Below, piece by piece: positions 1-11,756 of a stretch of 64,000 bases of DNA; position 1 is the first letter of the stretch; every line of letters starts with the position of its first letter. The stretch is from Albifimbria verrucaria (taxonomy: Eukaryota > Ascomycota > Sordariomycetes > Hypocreales > Stachybotryaceae), in contig JAHREC010000013.1 in the NCBI GenBank assembly GCA_020081605.1, positions 3,410,001-3,474,000 of the forward strand. The letters run 5' to 3'. The position numbers and the translations under genes were made by a program. Below the pieces are notes generated by a model. The model saw nothing but the letters and a program-made list of their open reading frames with translations, ran no database searches and had not been told where the DNA came from.

Positions 1-1043
1 ACATCCCTCCGGAGTTTCATGCTATGACCGTCTTGTGGAACGACGAGGTTGTCTGGAACATTTACACTGAGTTGAAGGATGAGAACGAAAGATCAGTCCA
101 CTCTGCTCAGTGGCTCTCAGTTCAGAAGTTCAGCCATGACCACCCTCAGTTCGATTTCATCTGGAACTGGGAAATGGATTTCCGATACACGGGCCAGCAC
201 TACGATTTGCTCGATAATTTGGCCAAGTTTGCGAAGAAGCAGCCACGAAAGGGACTCTGGGAGAGAAACGAGCGTTGGTACATTCCCGAGTTTCACGGCG
301 ACTACGACACGACCTTCCGAAAGAGTATTGAAGAGAAGTACGGAAACGAGACCGTTTGGGGACCAGTGGAGCGTCCCTTCATCAACCCTGTTGGACCTAA
401 ACCCCTGCTCTGACACCGGATGAGGACAACTACGTCTGGGGTAACGATGAGGAGGCGGATGTGATCACAGTGGGCCCTATCTTCAACCCCGTCAACAGTA
501 ACTGGATCATGCAGAAGAACGTCTGGGGTTACACCGATGAAAACCACCACAGCTGGGATCTGCCAAGGCGTACAACTATCGTTACTCAGTCCCGTATCTC
601 CAAGCGTCTTTTGGACATCATGCACGTCGAGAACATGCGTGGCAACCACGTTGCCTCTGAAATGACCCCCAAACTGTCGCTCTCCTCCATGGATTCAAGG
701 CTGTATTCGCTCCCACCCCGTTTTCATGGACCGCGACTGGAATGGCGAGTTTATCAACAGATGGTTCAACCCAGGCGAGAAGGGCGAATGTGGTGGACGA
801 GGAAGCCCCATGGGTTGGGGACGTGAGCGTCGATACCAGGGCAACACATGGTACTACCGAGCCGAGCCTCCCAACCGCCTGTACAACAACTGGATGGGCT
901 GGATCGACACCGGAATTGGTGGTAAGCGATGGGAGCAGAAGAACGGTCGCCCATGCTTGCCTTCCGTAATGCTGCATCAGATCAAGAACACCGAAGAAAC
1001 GAAGAAGAACCATAAGACGGGCTTCGAGTTGGTCTACGGTTGA
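1..1043 (+). CDS. DUF3405 family protein, 3' part, three frame breaks
   Basis: This is the C-terminal part of a fungal DUF3405 protein, a family without a settled function that is often described as glycosyltransferase-like. The frame is already open at base 1 (reading IPPEFHAMTVLWNDE), so the start lies outside the window. Family-like segments include WNWEMDFRYTG, DNYVWGNDEEADVITVGPIF and NRWFNPGEKG, and the stop is TGA at 1041-1043. The reading needs one extra C at 402-405, one at 666-670 and one in 712-719; each restores a segment in step with the next (PKPPALTPDEDN, TVALLHGFKAVFAP, PVFMDRDWNGEF). The three breaks are most likely sequence errors, but a decayed copy cannot be excluded from this gene alone. 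No introns are seen in this part. Family call is confident; substrate and role are unknown. Confidence 0.8.
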
Positions 1044-2398
1044 TCTAGGTTGGCCTTTAGCTCACAATGTCATTGAGCGTCCGTCATCCTATCGTCTTAC
1101 ATCGAATCTCGATTCCCCGACCCCCGACCTCGGCGCCAATCGATGCATTCAACAACGAACGAACGAACGTCTACTCTTTCTTCCAATACCCGTTTCATCA
1201 TATTCTACGAACGTTCACTGCCCTACGCTCAGAATCCAGGCGGTTTTGCTACATTTTGTTGGCGGTTTTCCCCACCCAATTGTTCGGGGTAGTGTACTAT
1301 GATTGTGGGAAAACACATTTCATCACGGCGCATGCTTAGCACGAGGAGGGATGGAGGCGAGATGCACAGCCCGGCGTTTATATTAGGTTCTTTTTTTCTC
1401 GGTGGCTTCTCGTTTGTGGCATGAAGGAAATGGCTTGCACTTTGTGTCATGTGCGACCTTGTTATAGAACCACGCGATCCAGTCTGAATTATGTTGTATA
1501 AAAATCAAGGCCCAGACGGCCGACGACGGGCCGGTGCTCTAGATACTAATCTCAAACGAAAATTAATGCATATTGTTGGGATCTACGTTGTGACTGTCAA
1601 TGATGTCTGTTGATAACGCCGAGCACCGCTTCTATTTTAAGAAAAACTAATGGAGCATTGAGCGATGATTCATGAGTAAGGCAGTCACATAACTCTCGAC
1701 ATCGAGGTAATATGCTTTAGCTACCTACCTAAACAGCGATTGTCAACTCAGAAGCGCCAGATCTTGTACTTGGTCCTGCGAAATGTTGGTTGGAAAATAC
1801 TGAGTTCAAGCCATCCCGGTGGCATGCAATTAAACTTGAAAGTTAATACGTGAAGTTTCCCATTAATTCGATGACCGACATCATTCATGTAAGAGGCAGG
1901 CCGTTCTTAGTCTCGCAGTACCTTTAAGCACGTGCTTTAGTGCAAGTAGGTAGGTACCTACCAGATAAGGCAAGGTGGGTGCCTTACGAGGTATCTATGG
2001 CTCTGTAATCGCCCAAAGATAGGTACCTACCTAGGTGGATAGATTGTACTGTAGTCTCAAGCGTCATTCCTAGCATTGCTCATCACGGGGCACGGTAGGC
2101 TGGGTTTAGATTGTTAACCTCGCCTACATTGATGAGACCAACATCCCGGTCGTATGGCGAGCTCAATCTGTATAGAGACAACTATGCCTTAGAATCTCTT
2201 GCAGTCATGCGCATTCAACACAATAACATATGGCAGCGTTGTGGTCCAAGGCTTGATCATCAACCTGGTTACCTTGTGAATCCTGGATTGGTGCAACACT
2301 GCGTACCATGACACCACCACCATCGGTATTCAATCATGCGCCCTAACCGCTGAGAAGGCAATATGTTTACTAACTGATAGCCCACAGACCCCGACACC
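1044..2398. other. intergenic, no gene seen
   Basis: No coding frame of merit was found. The stretch holds a small GAAC tandem near 1153-1168 and several TAGGTAGGTACCTACC-type tracts at about 1717-1733 and 1946-2035, some arranged as inverted copies around GGTACC. Confidence 0.5.
1944..2040. repeat. TAGGTACCTACC-type degenerate repeat cluster
   Basis: Copies of TAGGTAGGTACCTACC and TAGGTACCTACCTAGG lie about 70 bases apart. GGTACC makes the units self-complementary. Related tracts occur near 20957, 49180, 50420-50545 and 58858, so this is a dispersed intergenic element of the genome and not a local feature. Confidence 0.55.
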
Positions 2399-3427
2399 AT
2401 GGCGCTTTATTCTTCCCAGCCGTGCGACGCAATCATCGCCGAACCCGACGGCCGCGCCACGATTCCATTCCACCCCACGATTCGGGCCCTTATCGACTGC
2501 TCGGACGACAGAGAGGCGCAGAAGGCTGGGGCGTGATGACATAGAGGAGGATGAGGATGAAGTCCACGAGAGCTCTCTGGAGGAGGTAGACGTGGATATG
2601 GGAGGGCGTGGGAATCACAGATATGAGCAGGAGAAGCAACCCCAACGTCATGAGTCGATTGAGCCTGTATCCAATCCTTCAACGCCACAACATGAGCAGA
2701 CGCAAGCCTTTTCCCAAGCTACGCCTGATCCAGAATCATCAGGTCTCATTCAAGACTCGCACGAGGTGGTTGATACAGGACCATGGCACAAGACGCCGTT
2801 CCTACGTCACAGAGACAACAAGCGTCGCAGGGTGGACCTCTCTCCTCATCAGACCCGAGCCAATCGCTTGATAAGAGCCCAGAGTCGCGAAACGATTCTG
2901 ATACTATGGATAAAAGTGTTGATGAAGGCGAGAGCCTACAGTCAATCGAGGATGATATTCAAATGGGCGGAAGGCAAACTCAACAGCAACAACAACAACC
3001 CACCTTTAATGCGCCTCCACGATTTAAGCCTGTCGAAGGCGAGCCAGAGACCGAGGGCTTACCCATTGCCTTTTCGCCTCAACGCAAAGGCGTGAAATAC
3101 GTTACTAACGGCTTAGCAGCACAGCTGCAGGGCTGGCTATCCGAAGTCAAGGGCTGGGAAGGTGTTGAAAGTTCTCACCCAGATCCTGTACTGAAGGCCA
3201 CGATTGACGAAGTCCGCCCAGGCAGGAGAATGTATCTTGTGCTAGCGCGTCTAGAGTCGGCAACTATATCTCGGCGGTTTATTTTGGCCGGCGAAGGAAG
3301 ACTGACTGGTTTAGGGCAACGTGCTGAGCTTGGTGTTGGCAGTGTAGTGGTGGTAGCCCAGCCGGTATGGGATGTTGAGTTGGAGGGCGAGACATGGATT
3401 GTGGCGTGTGATTGGCATATTGAATGA
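2399..3427 (+). CDS. unrecognised protein with possible OB-like C-terminus, frame-broken
   Basis: I do not recognise this gene. The ATG at 2399 gives MALYSSQPCDAIIAEPDGR. The middle is acidic and polar (DDIEEDEDEVHESSLEEVD), followed by a Ser/Gln-rich stretch with a run of six Gln near 2982-3000. The last 130 residues, from about 3040, look folded: FSPQRKGVKYVTNGLAAQL, a Trp-containing helix, then alternating beta-like segments (RMYLVLARLES, RRFILAGEGRL, SVVVVAQPVWDV, TWIVACDWHIE). This pattern would suit a small OB barrel, which is an inference. Frame changes are needed between 2474 and 2489 (two bases, in C runs) and at 2781-2782 (one C). It lies head-to-tail with FMT1, about 300 bases upstream. 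A DNA-binding or genome-maintenance role would fit an OB fold but is not shown. Confidence 0.5.
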
Positions 3428-3731
3428 TAAATCAATTCCCTTGAATAAAATGAATTCAAATTAAATTGCATTGAAATTCTCTTGCGACCTGGCAAGCAAT
3501 TCAAATGTTGATGTCTTGAGGTAGATAGTTTCTGATGCGCTATGTTGATCTTCACACATGCATGTAAGCGTGTTGCAGCAAACGCGATTTGCAGATCCAT
3601 GGTAGCAGGATGATGGACACTTTCAGCCTACCCTCACCTCAACCAAAAGCCATAAGCCATAAACGCCTTTCCAAACACCCAATAGTTTTCTTCCATAGAG
3701 GATAACGGGTTTCTATGGTATGTGACTTCGA
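3428..3731. other. short intergenic spacer before FMT1
   Basis: AT-rich 3' flank of the preceding gene followed by the presumed FMT1 promoter. No further feature was recognised. Confidence 0.4.
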
Positions 3732-5043
3732 ATGATGCCGCACCCTCGTGCTATGCGGCTCGTGGCCGCCAGGGTCAGCTCCTTACCCCGTCGTCGCTGG
3801 TATCACGCCGGCATCTCAGCCAAGGCCCCTGACCCATTGAGAATCTTGTTCTGCGGCTCGGATGCCTTTAGCTGCGAGTCTTTGAATGTGCTGCATCGCG
3901 AGCATGTGGAAAACCCGGGCCTGGTAGAATCGCTGGACGTGATGGTCAGGCCTCCAAAGCGAACGGGTCGGGGCTCAAGCAGTTTCGCGAAGGTAAATCC
4001 ATATCCTTAAAAATCACATGCGCCAACAGTCTGACTAACATGGAATTAGTACCGTGCAAGCTATTAGCAGAGAACCTGGGCCTGACAGTTCATGAACGAG
4101 ATACGTTTAGAGGGTGGTCAGTGAGTGTAGCAGAAGATGATATCTCGACCCAAAGAAATTCTGACTGGGGCGAATAGTTGCCAGAAGGTATCAACCTCAT
4201 TATTGCCGTCTCATTCGGCTTATTCGTACCTCCGCGTATCTTGAATTCTTCTAGATATGGGGGTTTGAACGTTCACCCATCTCTACTACCTGAGTAAGTA
4301 AAGCCTTACTCTAGGGGCCAATATGGCACTGAATGTACGTGTCTAACATGTCAAAGTCTACGAGGTCCAGCGCCCATTCATTGGGCATTGTTGCGGGGAG
4401 ATAAACGCGTCGGTGTTTCCTTACAGACATTGGACACCAAAACTTTCGACCACGGAACTATCCTGTCGCAGACACCGCGGCCAGGGCTGCCCGTCCCACC
4501 TCGTTCCAGCTTGCAGGAGTTGACGAAGACACTGGGAGCCCTAGGTGCTGGGATGCTTGCCCAGGGGCTTCGCGACGGCGTTCACATACCCCCTCTCAAG
4601 GATGCAGGTTGGATGGCGAACGAGCTGGGCGAACGCGAACTGACGCACGCGCCGAAAGTAACCAAAGCTGACTCGCACGCGGATTGGGTTGCCTGGACCA
4701 ACAGTGACTTCGAACGCAGAGTACGCGTCCTGGGCTCGGTTTGGTCGCATGCATTAAACAAGAAAAAGGAAGTCAAACGCGTGATTTTCCAGGACTGTGA
4801 ACTAGTCGCTGCTTCGGACGTACCCAAGAGCAACGGCATGGTCACCTTCGTCGACGAGCGCGAGCCAGGCACACATGCAATACCAATCGCCATAGATGCA
4901 ACTGGGGTTGCTCTTATTTGAAAGTTCAAGATGGTAACTGGGTTCGAGTACAGAGAATGAAAGTGGATGGGAAGGCAGAGCAGGCGACACCGGACGGACT
5001 AAAGGCATTCTTGGCAGAGCCAGCATCGCCTAGTCAAGACTGA
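3732..5043 (+). CDS. FMT1: methionyl-tRNA formyltransferase, mitochondrial
   Basis: It formylates Met-tRNA(Met) with 10-formyl-THF to make the mitochondrial initiator. The N-terminus is Arg-rich and presequence-like (RRRWYHAGISAKA), followed by LRILFCGSDAFS, the start of the formyltransferase fold. The signature NVHPSLLPDLRGPAPIHWAL carries the catalytic Asn and His, and TLDTKTFDHGTILSQ follows. Four exons: 3732-3992, 4050-4120, 4178-4293 and 4357-5043, with introns of 57, 57 and 63 nt. A missing G in the run 3970-3973 restores GRGLKQFREVPCKLLAE across intron 1. A second missing base near 4908-4918 restores the C-terminal segment VQDGNWVRVQRMKVDGK; without it the frame stops at 4919. The two alternative ATGs (3732, 3735) are in the same frame. 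Length and motif order suit the fungal family. Confidence 0.88.
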
Positions 5044-6711
5044 AGTGTGTAATCACGTCGGAAATGAAGGTCCTACAGGTATGGAGGGAGGCGGGCATGA
5101 GAGGACGTCATTGTGAGTCAGCGTCGAGCATACCACAAGACCGAAGACTTGAGGCAGCATGTAAAATAGCATGTATACAAAGACTTGTACGATATGGATA
5201 AATGCAGGAGGCTCAAAGGAGATTGGCGAGTTGCGGTGGTAATTTGCTCACATCACGTAGTAAGGATGGGAGTGTGCCGCTGAGCCACTTTTCCCCTGTA
5301 AGGGTCCATATGGCGACCTGGAGCCGCCCCTCAATTGCATGGGAGGACCAACCGAGCGTGAAGAATGAGGCAGGAGTTTGCAAGGAGTGCGGCTGTATGG
5401 ACCGAGGGTATTGTCTTGCATGACATGGGATGACAGCACATGGCCGATAATTATATTAGGCGATGTAACTGTTGGTGCAGTCATGACAGGAGAATGCGAC
5501 ATGGTACGGCAGGGCCGCGGCATGGGATGGCACGGCGGCTCAACGTTCTCGCGATGAGCAGGCTCATACAGAAGAAGTTGATTAGTCCAGCAGAGCACGG
5601 AGAAAAGAAGCGTGCCGGACAAGGGCGCCAAGAGATATCAGGAGTTCAAGTTCAAGCTAGGTGTGGTCAGGGCGGGCGAGATGGGGAGTTGGAGGCTCTC
5701 CATGGCGCCCGTTTAGGAGGTGATGACCGGGGCTAGACCCCTTTTGCCTTGAAGGTCGATCCTGCCAACGTCCCTTTTCAACCCGTCAATCCACTTCCAG
5801 TGCGTCTGCATGCCCATGCCCATGCCCATGCCCTCTGGCTGACTGACTGACCACTTACAACTTACACTTACATACCCGCCCTCTGCCGTCACACCCATCA
5901 CCAACACAAAATCCACCATTGCGCGCACATGGTAATCTCACGATGACCTCTCTAGGGCCCTCCACCTGCCTCCCCGGTCCTGCGCCTAAATTATCCGGTG
6001 GCTTTCCTCAGCCCATTCTTCTAGAGCTTCACCAACGACCCCACCGCCCGCCTACGGGTATGGACAGACCGTTGCTTTTGCGCCGGCCCAGCTGAGGTCC
6101 AAGCCATCGACGGCTTCATCTCAACTAGCCTAGTTGTGAGCCACGACTGGTCGAAATTCGAAAATGCTGCAGACCTGTTCCTGCATTAGTGGCACCACCA
6201 CGCTCCCGACCTGCTGGGCGCCTGGCCTTTGCTCCCAGACTATTGAGCCGGATGCTGCCCATGATTGGACCGTCTGCGAAGATGCACCCTGCATCGTTGT
6301 TGGTTGGTCTTTTGCATCGTGGTCTTGTCCCATCTCGGAACACCGGCCACGACTCCCTTTCGATAATGCTCCCCACCGCTGCTTCTTGTTAGTCGCTTGG
6401 GTGCCTAAGAGCCGCATGCCATAGCTTGCCCAGGGCTGAAAGAGGGTGGCCGGATGATGAGTCTTTGCCTGGGGGCCGAGCGAGAAGGAGAACGCTAGGC
6501 GTGGGCATGCGTCCTCAAAACTATGCGATGCCGCCTTGACCATGGAGACCTTCTCTTCCCTTTCTCTTCTCTCCTGTAGCGGATCCTCCGTCGAGATCGT
6601 GCCCAGCAACACTTGAGCTTCTCGCTCGTCCTCTGACGTATCGTACGTCGATTCACTCGCTTACCTCACCCTGGTCTTTCACTTAAACACTTGCTGTTGT
6701 GCTTTCTCGCC
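5044..6711. other. intergenic, long upstream region of the GH16 gene
   Basis: No supported gene. There is a short tandem of CATGCC units at about 5808-5834 and pyrimidine-rich sequence before the ATG at 6712, consistent with a long promoter and leader. Confidence 0.45.
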
Positions 6712-9273
6712 ATGGCCCCTACGCTCATTACTGTCGGCACTGCCTTGCTTGCTTGTGCCGGCAACGTCGCCGCCAAGAAGTGGTACCTTGAGGACACTTA
6801 TGACGCCACCAACTTCTTCGACAAGTTTGACTTCTTCGAGGTGAGCCCGAGTCTTGGCTGGCCTAATCTCCTGTCCACCACTGACGAGTACATTGTATAG
6901 AGCAAGTACGACACTGGTAATCTCAACGATATTGATCCCACCGGCGGTCATGTCAACTACCAGAGCCGCAAGAACGCCGCGGACAAGGGCCTCATTGCCT
7001 ACAAGAATGATGAGGTCTACATTGGTGTTGACAAGAAGTCGGTTCTGCCTGGAGCCACCAAGCCTGGTCGTCCCAGTGTAAGACTTGAGTCTAAGGCTCG
7101 ATTCAACCACGGTCTTCTCATCGCCAGGTTCACCCACCTTCCCGAGAACAAGTGCGGTGTCTGGCCCGCTGTGTAAGTCTGATGGTCGATATCAAACTCA
7201 TATTCATCCTAACTCTGTCTACAGCTGGACCTATGGTCAGGACTGGCCCAACGATGGTGAAATCGACTTCTACGAGGAGTGGAACAACTCGCCATGGAAC
7301 CAGCCTGCCCTTCACACCAACAACTCTCCCAAGTATGGCCAGTGTATACTTGATGGTGAGGGCCAGACCTCCGGAGTCCTGACGGACAACTGCGACAACA
7401 GCTTCGCCAACCCTCCTTTCCAGTACAACAACCAGGGTTGCGTTTCCGCCGAGACCAACGGCCCCTGGGCCTCCAAGGACGGTGGTGTTTGTAAGTACAC
7501 AGCTCCCCATGTTACGATGGCCGTTGATGTCTAATCATGTGCAGATGCTATGGAGTGGACCAGCGACTACATCAAGCTGTTCTCATGGAAGTGGAAGGAT
7601 GTCCCCAAGAACATCGACACCGACTCGCCGGACACTGCCACCTGGGGCACTCCCTCCGTCTTCCTGAAGAACAAGCACTGCAACATCGACCGCCACTTCT
7701 CCAACCAAAGACTTGTGCTCAACATTAACTTCTGCGGTATCCCCCTGCTCTGCCTGAGATCTGGGGTCAGAGCTGCGCAAAGGAGACCAAGTATGACACC
7801 TGTGTCGACTACATCTCCAAGAACCCCGGTGACTTCGACAACGTCTACTTCCAGGTCAAGGACATCCGATACTTCACCGGTACTGCTCCTCCTGCCTCGA
7901 CAACTTCGCGCTCTTCCACCAAGTCGGCCTCGTCGACTTCGTCTTCGTCTCGCGCTACGTCCTCCACTTTGTCAACCTCGTCTAGTTCATCCCGGGCTAC
8001 TTCGTCTTCATCATCCCGGGCTGCATCTTCGACTCTGTCAGCCTCGTCGACTTCGTCCCGGGCTGCTTCGTCTTCGTCATCCCGCGCCACGTCTTCGACT
8101 TTGTCAACCACATCCCGAGCCACCTCTTCGTCGGCCTCGTCAACCTCATCTTCGTCGTCATTGGCGTCTTCTTCGTCCTCTTCGTCGTCCTCTTCGTCGT
8201 CCTCCGTTGTGACTTCGTCAACTGCGCCTGCGAGCACTTCCAGCCTCTCGACTTCTGCGGTTTCCGAAACCCCTGGCTCTGCAAGCTCCTCTGCTGTCTC
8301 CAGTGTTACGAGCGATGTCGTGTCCAGCATCAGCTCTTCCACAGACTCTGCTTCCGTGACCGAGGGTGTCTCGTCGTCTGTCTCTGAATCTGTGCCCGCC
8401 ATCACCTCAACCAGTGCTTCTACGGGAAGCTCGGGTGCCTCAGGTGCTTCAAGCATTCCCAGTGTGACCCTTGTGCCAACGACCCGATGGTCTAACTCGT
8501 CTTCCTCGGCTGTCCCAACTGTCACTGCAAGCTCTGGATCCTCAGTCGACCTGACCACCTCGACCGTCTACACGACCAAGGTCCACACCGTTACCAAGTG
8601 CCCCCGTGGGTTAACTGCCCCGCTGGTGGTTACGTTACCACCGAGACTATTCCTTTGTACACCACTGTCTGCCCTGTCACCAAGGTTCCTCTGCTACTGC
8701 TAAGGCAACCTTGACTACCAGTGCCGAGACCATCACCACGACGGTTTCTAGCATCTATACAATCACCAGCTGCCCTCCTTCCGTGGTTGATTGCCCTGTT
8801 GGACACGTCACTACCGAGATTATCACCACGACTTACTGCCCTGGAGCACAGGAGTCCCAGCCCCTGCTCATGGTCCGGAGACAATCACCACCACCAATGT
8901 CTACACCATCACCAGCTGCCCTCCCTCTGTGCCTAACTGCCCCATTGGTAGTGTCACCACCGACGTGATCACGACTACCTACAGCCATCCTGGCCAAACC
9001 GGCGTTCCTCCTCAGTCTGGCCATGACAGCCTCACGGTCCCGCCACCTTTCTACTCTAGCCAAACCGCTGTTAGCGTCCCCAAGCCTAGCGGTAGCAACA
9101 ACGGCACTGTTCCTATCAACCCGTCACATGTTCCTATCAAGCCTTCACCTATCCCCAGCAAGCCGGGTTGCACCGGCCCTGGATGCCCCAATGTGCCAAG
9201 CAGCGATGCAGGCAAGCTAGGTGCAAGTGCCTTTGTGGCTGTAGCTGGTGCGCTTTTAGCCTTCATGATGTAA
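6712..9273 (+). CDS. GPI-anchored GH16 endo-beta-glucanase
   Basis: A cell-wall glycoside hydrolase of family 16, acting on beta-1,3(4)-glucan or a related wall glucan. A signal peptide (MAPTLITVGTALLACAG, cleavage near NVAA-KKW) precedes the catalytic domain, which holds the GH16 motif DGEIDFYEEW with both catalytic Glu. After TGTAPP comes a roughly 200-residue Ser/Thr stalk, then three related Cys repeats (TITSCPPSV..CP.G.VTT type), a Pro-rich spacer and a hydrophobic GPI tail (GASAFVAVAGALLAFMM). Exons: 6712-6840, 6901-7172, 7225-7490, 7545-9273. Four single-base losses are needed in exon 4: C run 7741-7745, C run 8601-8605, near 8688, and C run 8861-8864. Each moves the frame by -1 and restores coherent repeats. 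Exact substrate class (glucanase or transglycosylase) cannot be settled here. Confidence 0.85.
7920..8260 (+). repeat. TCG/TCT-rich Ser stalk repeat within the GH16 gene
   Basis: Degenerate tandem coding repeats with units such as TCGTCTTCGTCATCCCGG encode Ser-rich blocks separated by SRATSS/SRAAS motifs. Such a stalk is normally O-mannosylated and spaces the enzyme from the wall anchor. Confidence 0.7.
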
Positions 9274-9637
9274 AGGTAGCCTTTATTGAGGGATGTCGTC
9301 TTTTGGATGATACCCGCAAATGGGTGATACGTCAAATGGATTATAGTCTAGTATTTATCTCATAATGTCAAATAATTATTTCGCTTCATGCAGTTTGTTG
9401 GTCAGATGAACGCGTGGATCGAACAAATATAGTGCTCAATGGCTTCACTTTCCAAACACATACGATATCGTGATTTCATTTAACATCATTCATGATTAAT
9501 CCCACTATCATGCGTATCCCACCAGTCCTGCGCGGTGCAAAGTGACTCTTCTGAAGTACTGGGGTATCATGTTCAAGTCCAACCTATCTATGCCCTCATA
9601 TCTACTGTTCTCGCTGTGTATGCCGTCTCTAATGCAT
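9274..9637. other. convergent intergenic region
   Basis: AT-rich 3' flanks of the GH16 gene (plus) and MED1 (minus). No other feature was seen. Confidence 0.4.
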
Positions 9638-11756
9638 TCATGACAGTCGCATGCGGACCCACTCGACCCATTTGCATATATCTTCCAGATGCTCCAGTGC
9701 TTTTCCAAGGTCTTCCCTTGTCAACTTCTTTCCTCCCTCGCTGCCAGAAGCAGCTCCGTCGTCTTGTCGAAGCACAGTTTCACTAACAATCTCGACAGTG
9801 CCACCTTCAGCAATTCTGAATGTGATGTCGACCGTGGACTTGCGGAAAGGAAAGACGACCTGGAGCTGCGGCATGGGGTGAACCCAAAGGATGACGTCTA
9901 GATTGGTTTCCGAATTGGCTTGCACCTCAGTCTGGTCAGCCAGAGCCGCGGAGCTCATAGATTGCGCAAGCTCATCGCCAGCAGTAGCCGTTGTGTTGAC
10001 GACTGCATCAGCCTTCTTCTTGGAGGGCTCCGCTTCCATAGCGACGGGTGTCGTTTTGGTACCGAAGCTGTTCTCAAGTAGAGTCGAGAGGAAAGCGTAT
10101 TGGCGCAGGAGTGGTAGCATGTCTATCAGCTGGCGAGGGTGTGAAAATGGCATCTCCTTGACCTCCTGGGAGTAAATGGGTTTGTAGATGAAGAGCGTGT
10201 TGCAATGATCCTTAGAGACTGGGTCCCGTTTCTCATTAAAGACGTGCAGTTTCCGTTGTCGCATGATGGTACGAGGCTCGCTGGGATCCTGCTTCGTTCC
10301 AGCTGCGACCGGGAAGAAGAGGCTGTCAAAGGTCGGCGGCGCTCGGTGAGTAAAGTCGTTGAGAGCGTTCAAATCCGGTGGCTCGACGCCAGCATAAGCG
10401 TAGAGTCTCATCCACTCATTCTGTGGGAGAATCACTGGAGGGTCAAAGGTCACGTTGAACATGACACGGGGAACCCTAGCAGTCGAGAGGTCAGGCTGCA
10501 GCATGTCCATGCCTGCATTCTTGTTCTCTTCAGAGGGCGGCAGCACAATATTTTCGGGCTCTTGCCAGTCCAGCGAGGGGTGCTTCGGGTCTGCCGTGGG
10601 ATCTTCCTTGGCAATATCTTTTGAAATCCAGTTCTCAGACACTCTCACTGGTGGCAATCCTAAGCCTTCAATCTCGGCACACCCCAGGAGAAGCGACCAA
10701 ACCTTCTCAGTCTTCTCAGAAAAGGCGGCAACCTCGCCATCGGAGGGAGGAACGAATCTGAATTCCTTCCAATACTGAATGGCGAGTCCAACCCTACCAC
10801 GAGCATGCATGACTGGACGGCCATGCCTTGTGCACATGACTGTGGAGCTCAATATTCCCTCCGACTTCCCACTGCTCTCAGGTTCCTGCTTTAAGCGAGA
10901 GAGATCCCATTCGTATAGACGTTCCAGGCTTGTGTGGATACCAGCGAGAGCATAGTAACAATCCAGACCGGGGATATGCTAAGCTTGTCCAACTTTGCTA
11001 AGCGCTCAAAGTTGGCGGCAAACTCGTCAAGGCTCTTTGTCAGAGGGCTTTGACCTGGAAGAAGCTGTAGGTCTTGCAAAAGAATCTTGTTAGCCGCATC
11101 GGCGTGTTTAGCAACGGACGGCGCGGATCCATGAAAGGCTAGGGCGATATTCTGCACGATGTTGTTGTCCAGAACGATGTCCAGTGCGATCGCGTCGCCT
11201 GCTATAACGAGAGTCTTCGTCTTGCGACCATCGGGTCCTATGTTTTCTTCGGATAGCAGTTCTAAGCCAAGGCGTTGTGCTAGACGCTCTAATCCAGCTT
11301 CACTAACGAGTCCTCTCTTTTTCTAGAAAACGATTAGATCAAAGAGCGGAGAATTATGTCACATATAATGTAGGGTCACCAACATTGAGAAGATTGAGGA
11401 TGTAATCCAGGCGCTTCAGCTTGTCATCCTCGCTCGTGAAACCAACGTTAAGACCATCGAGTCCCCAACGCCAACGTTGTCCAACCCAATATCGAAGGAG
11501 CCGCCAATTCCCAATGCTCCCATGGCAGCCGCGGTAGAGGGGCTGTCGAAATTGAGGGCACCATTGGCTTGGTGGCCCAGCAAGGTGGAGGTGGCAGGAG
11601 ATTTCTTGACTTGTTGCGGCGAGGAGCGTGGGCCGCGAGGGAGAATGCGGCGTGTGCAGGGTTCGAGAATGGCGTAGAGACGGGCGGCGTCGCAGCGGCG
11701 AGCTGGGAAGGCGTCCGGCCCTGCTGCGAGGGCGCATGCCTCATGGGCGTCGACAT
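9638..11756 (-). CDS. MED1: Mediator complex subunit 1
   Basis: A middle-module subunit of the Mediator co-activator that bridges activators and RNA polymerase II in the nucleus. Starting at ATG 11756 (MSTPMRHAPSQQGRTPSQL), a Ser/Pro-rich leader leads to DDKLKRLDYILNLLN, then across an intron (11323-11383, donor GTTGGT) to KKRGLVSEAGLERLAQRLGL, the conserved fungal MED1 opening. Later segments include LVIAGDAIALDIVLDNNIVQ, LFIYKPIYSQEVKEMPFSHP and the C-terminal LEHLEDICKWVEWVRMRL. Three single-base losses are inferred: at 11639-11641, 11463-11466 and 10970-10973 (C or G on the coding strand), the last restoring LSISPGLDCYYALAGIHTSL. It is divergent from the gene at 12271. Breaks in such a core gene argue for sequence error rather than loss. 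Confidence 0.87.

Noticed and set aside
7845..8558. Long minus-strand acidic frame opposite the GH16 stalk
   Set aside because: It is the antisense of TCG/TCT Ser codons, which yields Glu/Asp repeats by base composition.
9638..11756. MED1 as a pseudogene because of several frame breaks
   Set aside because: The breaks are of the same type as in nearly all other genes and each restores conserved family sequence; a sequence artefact is more likely.
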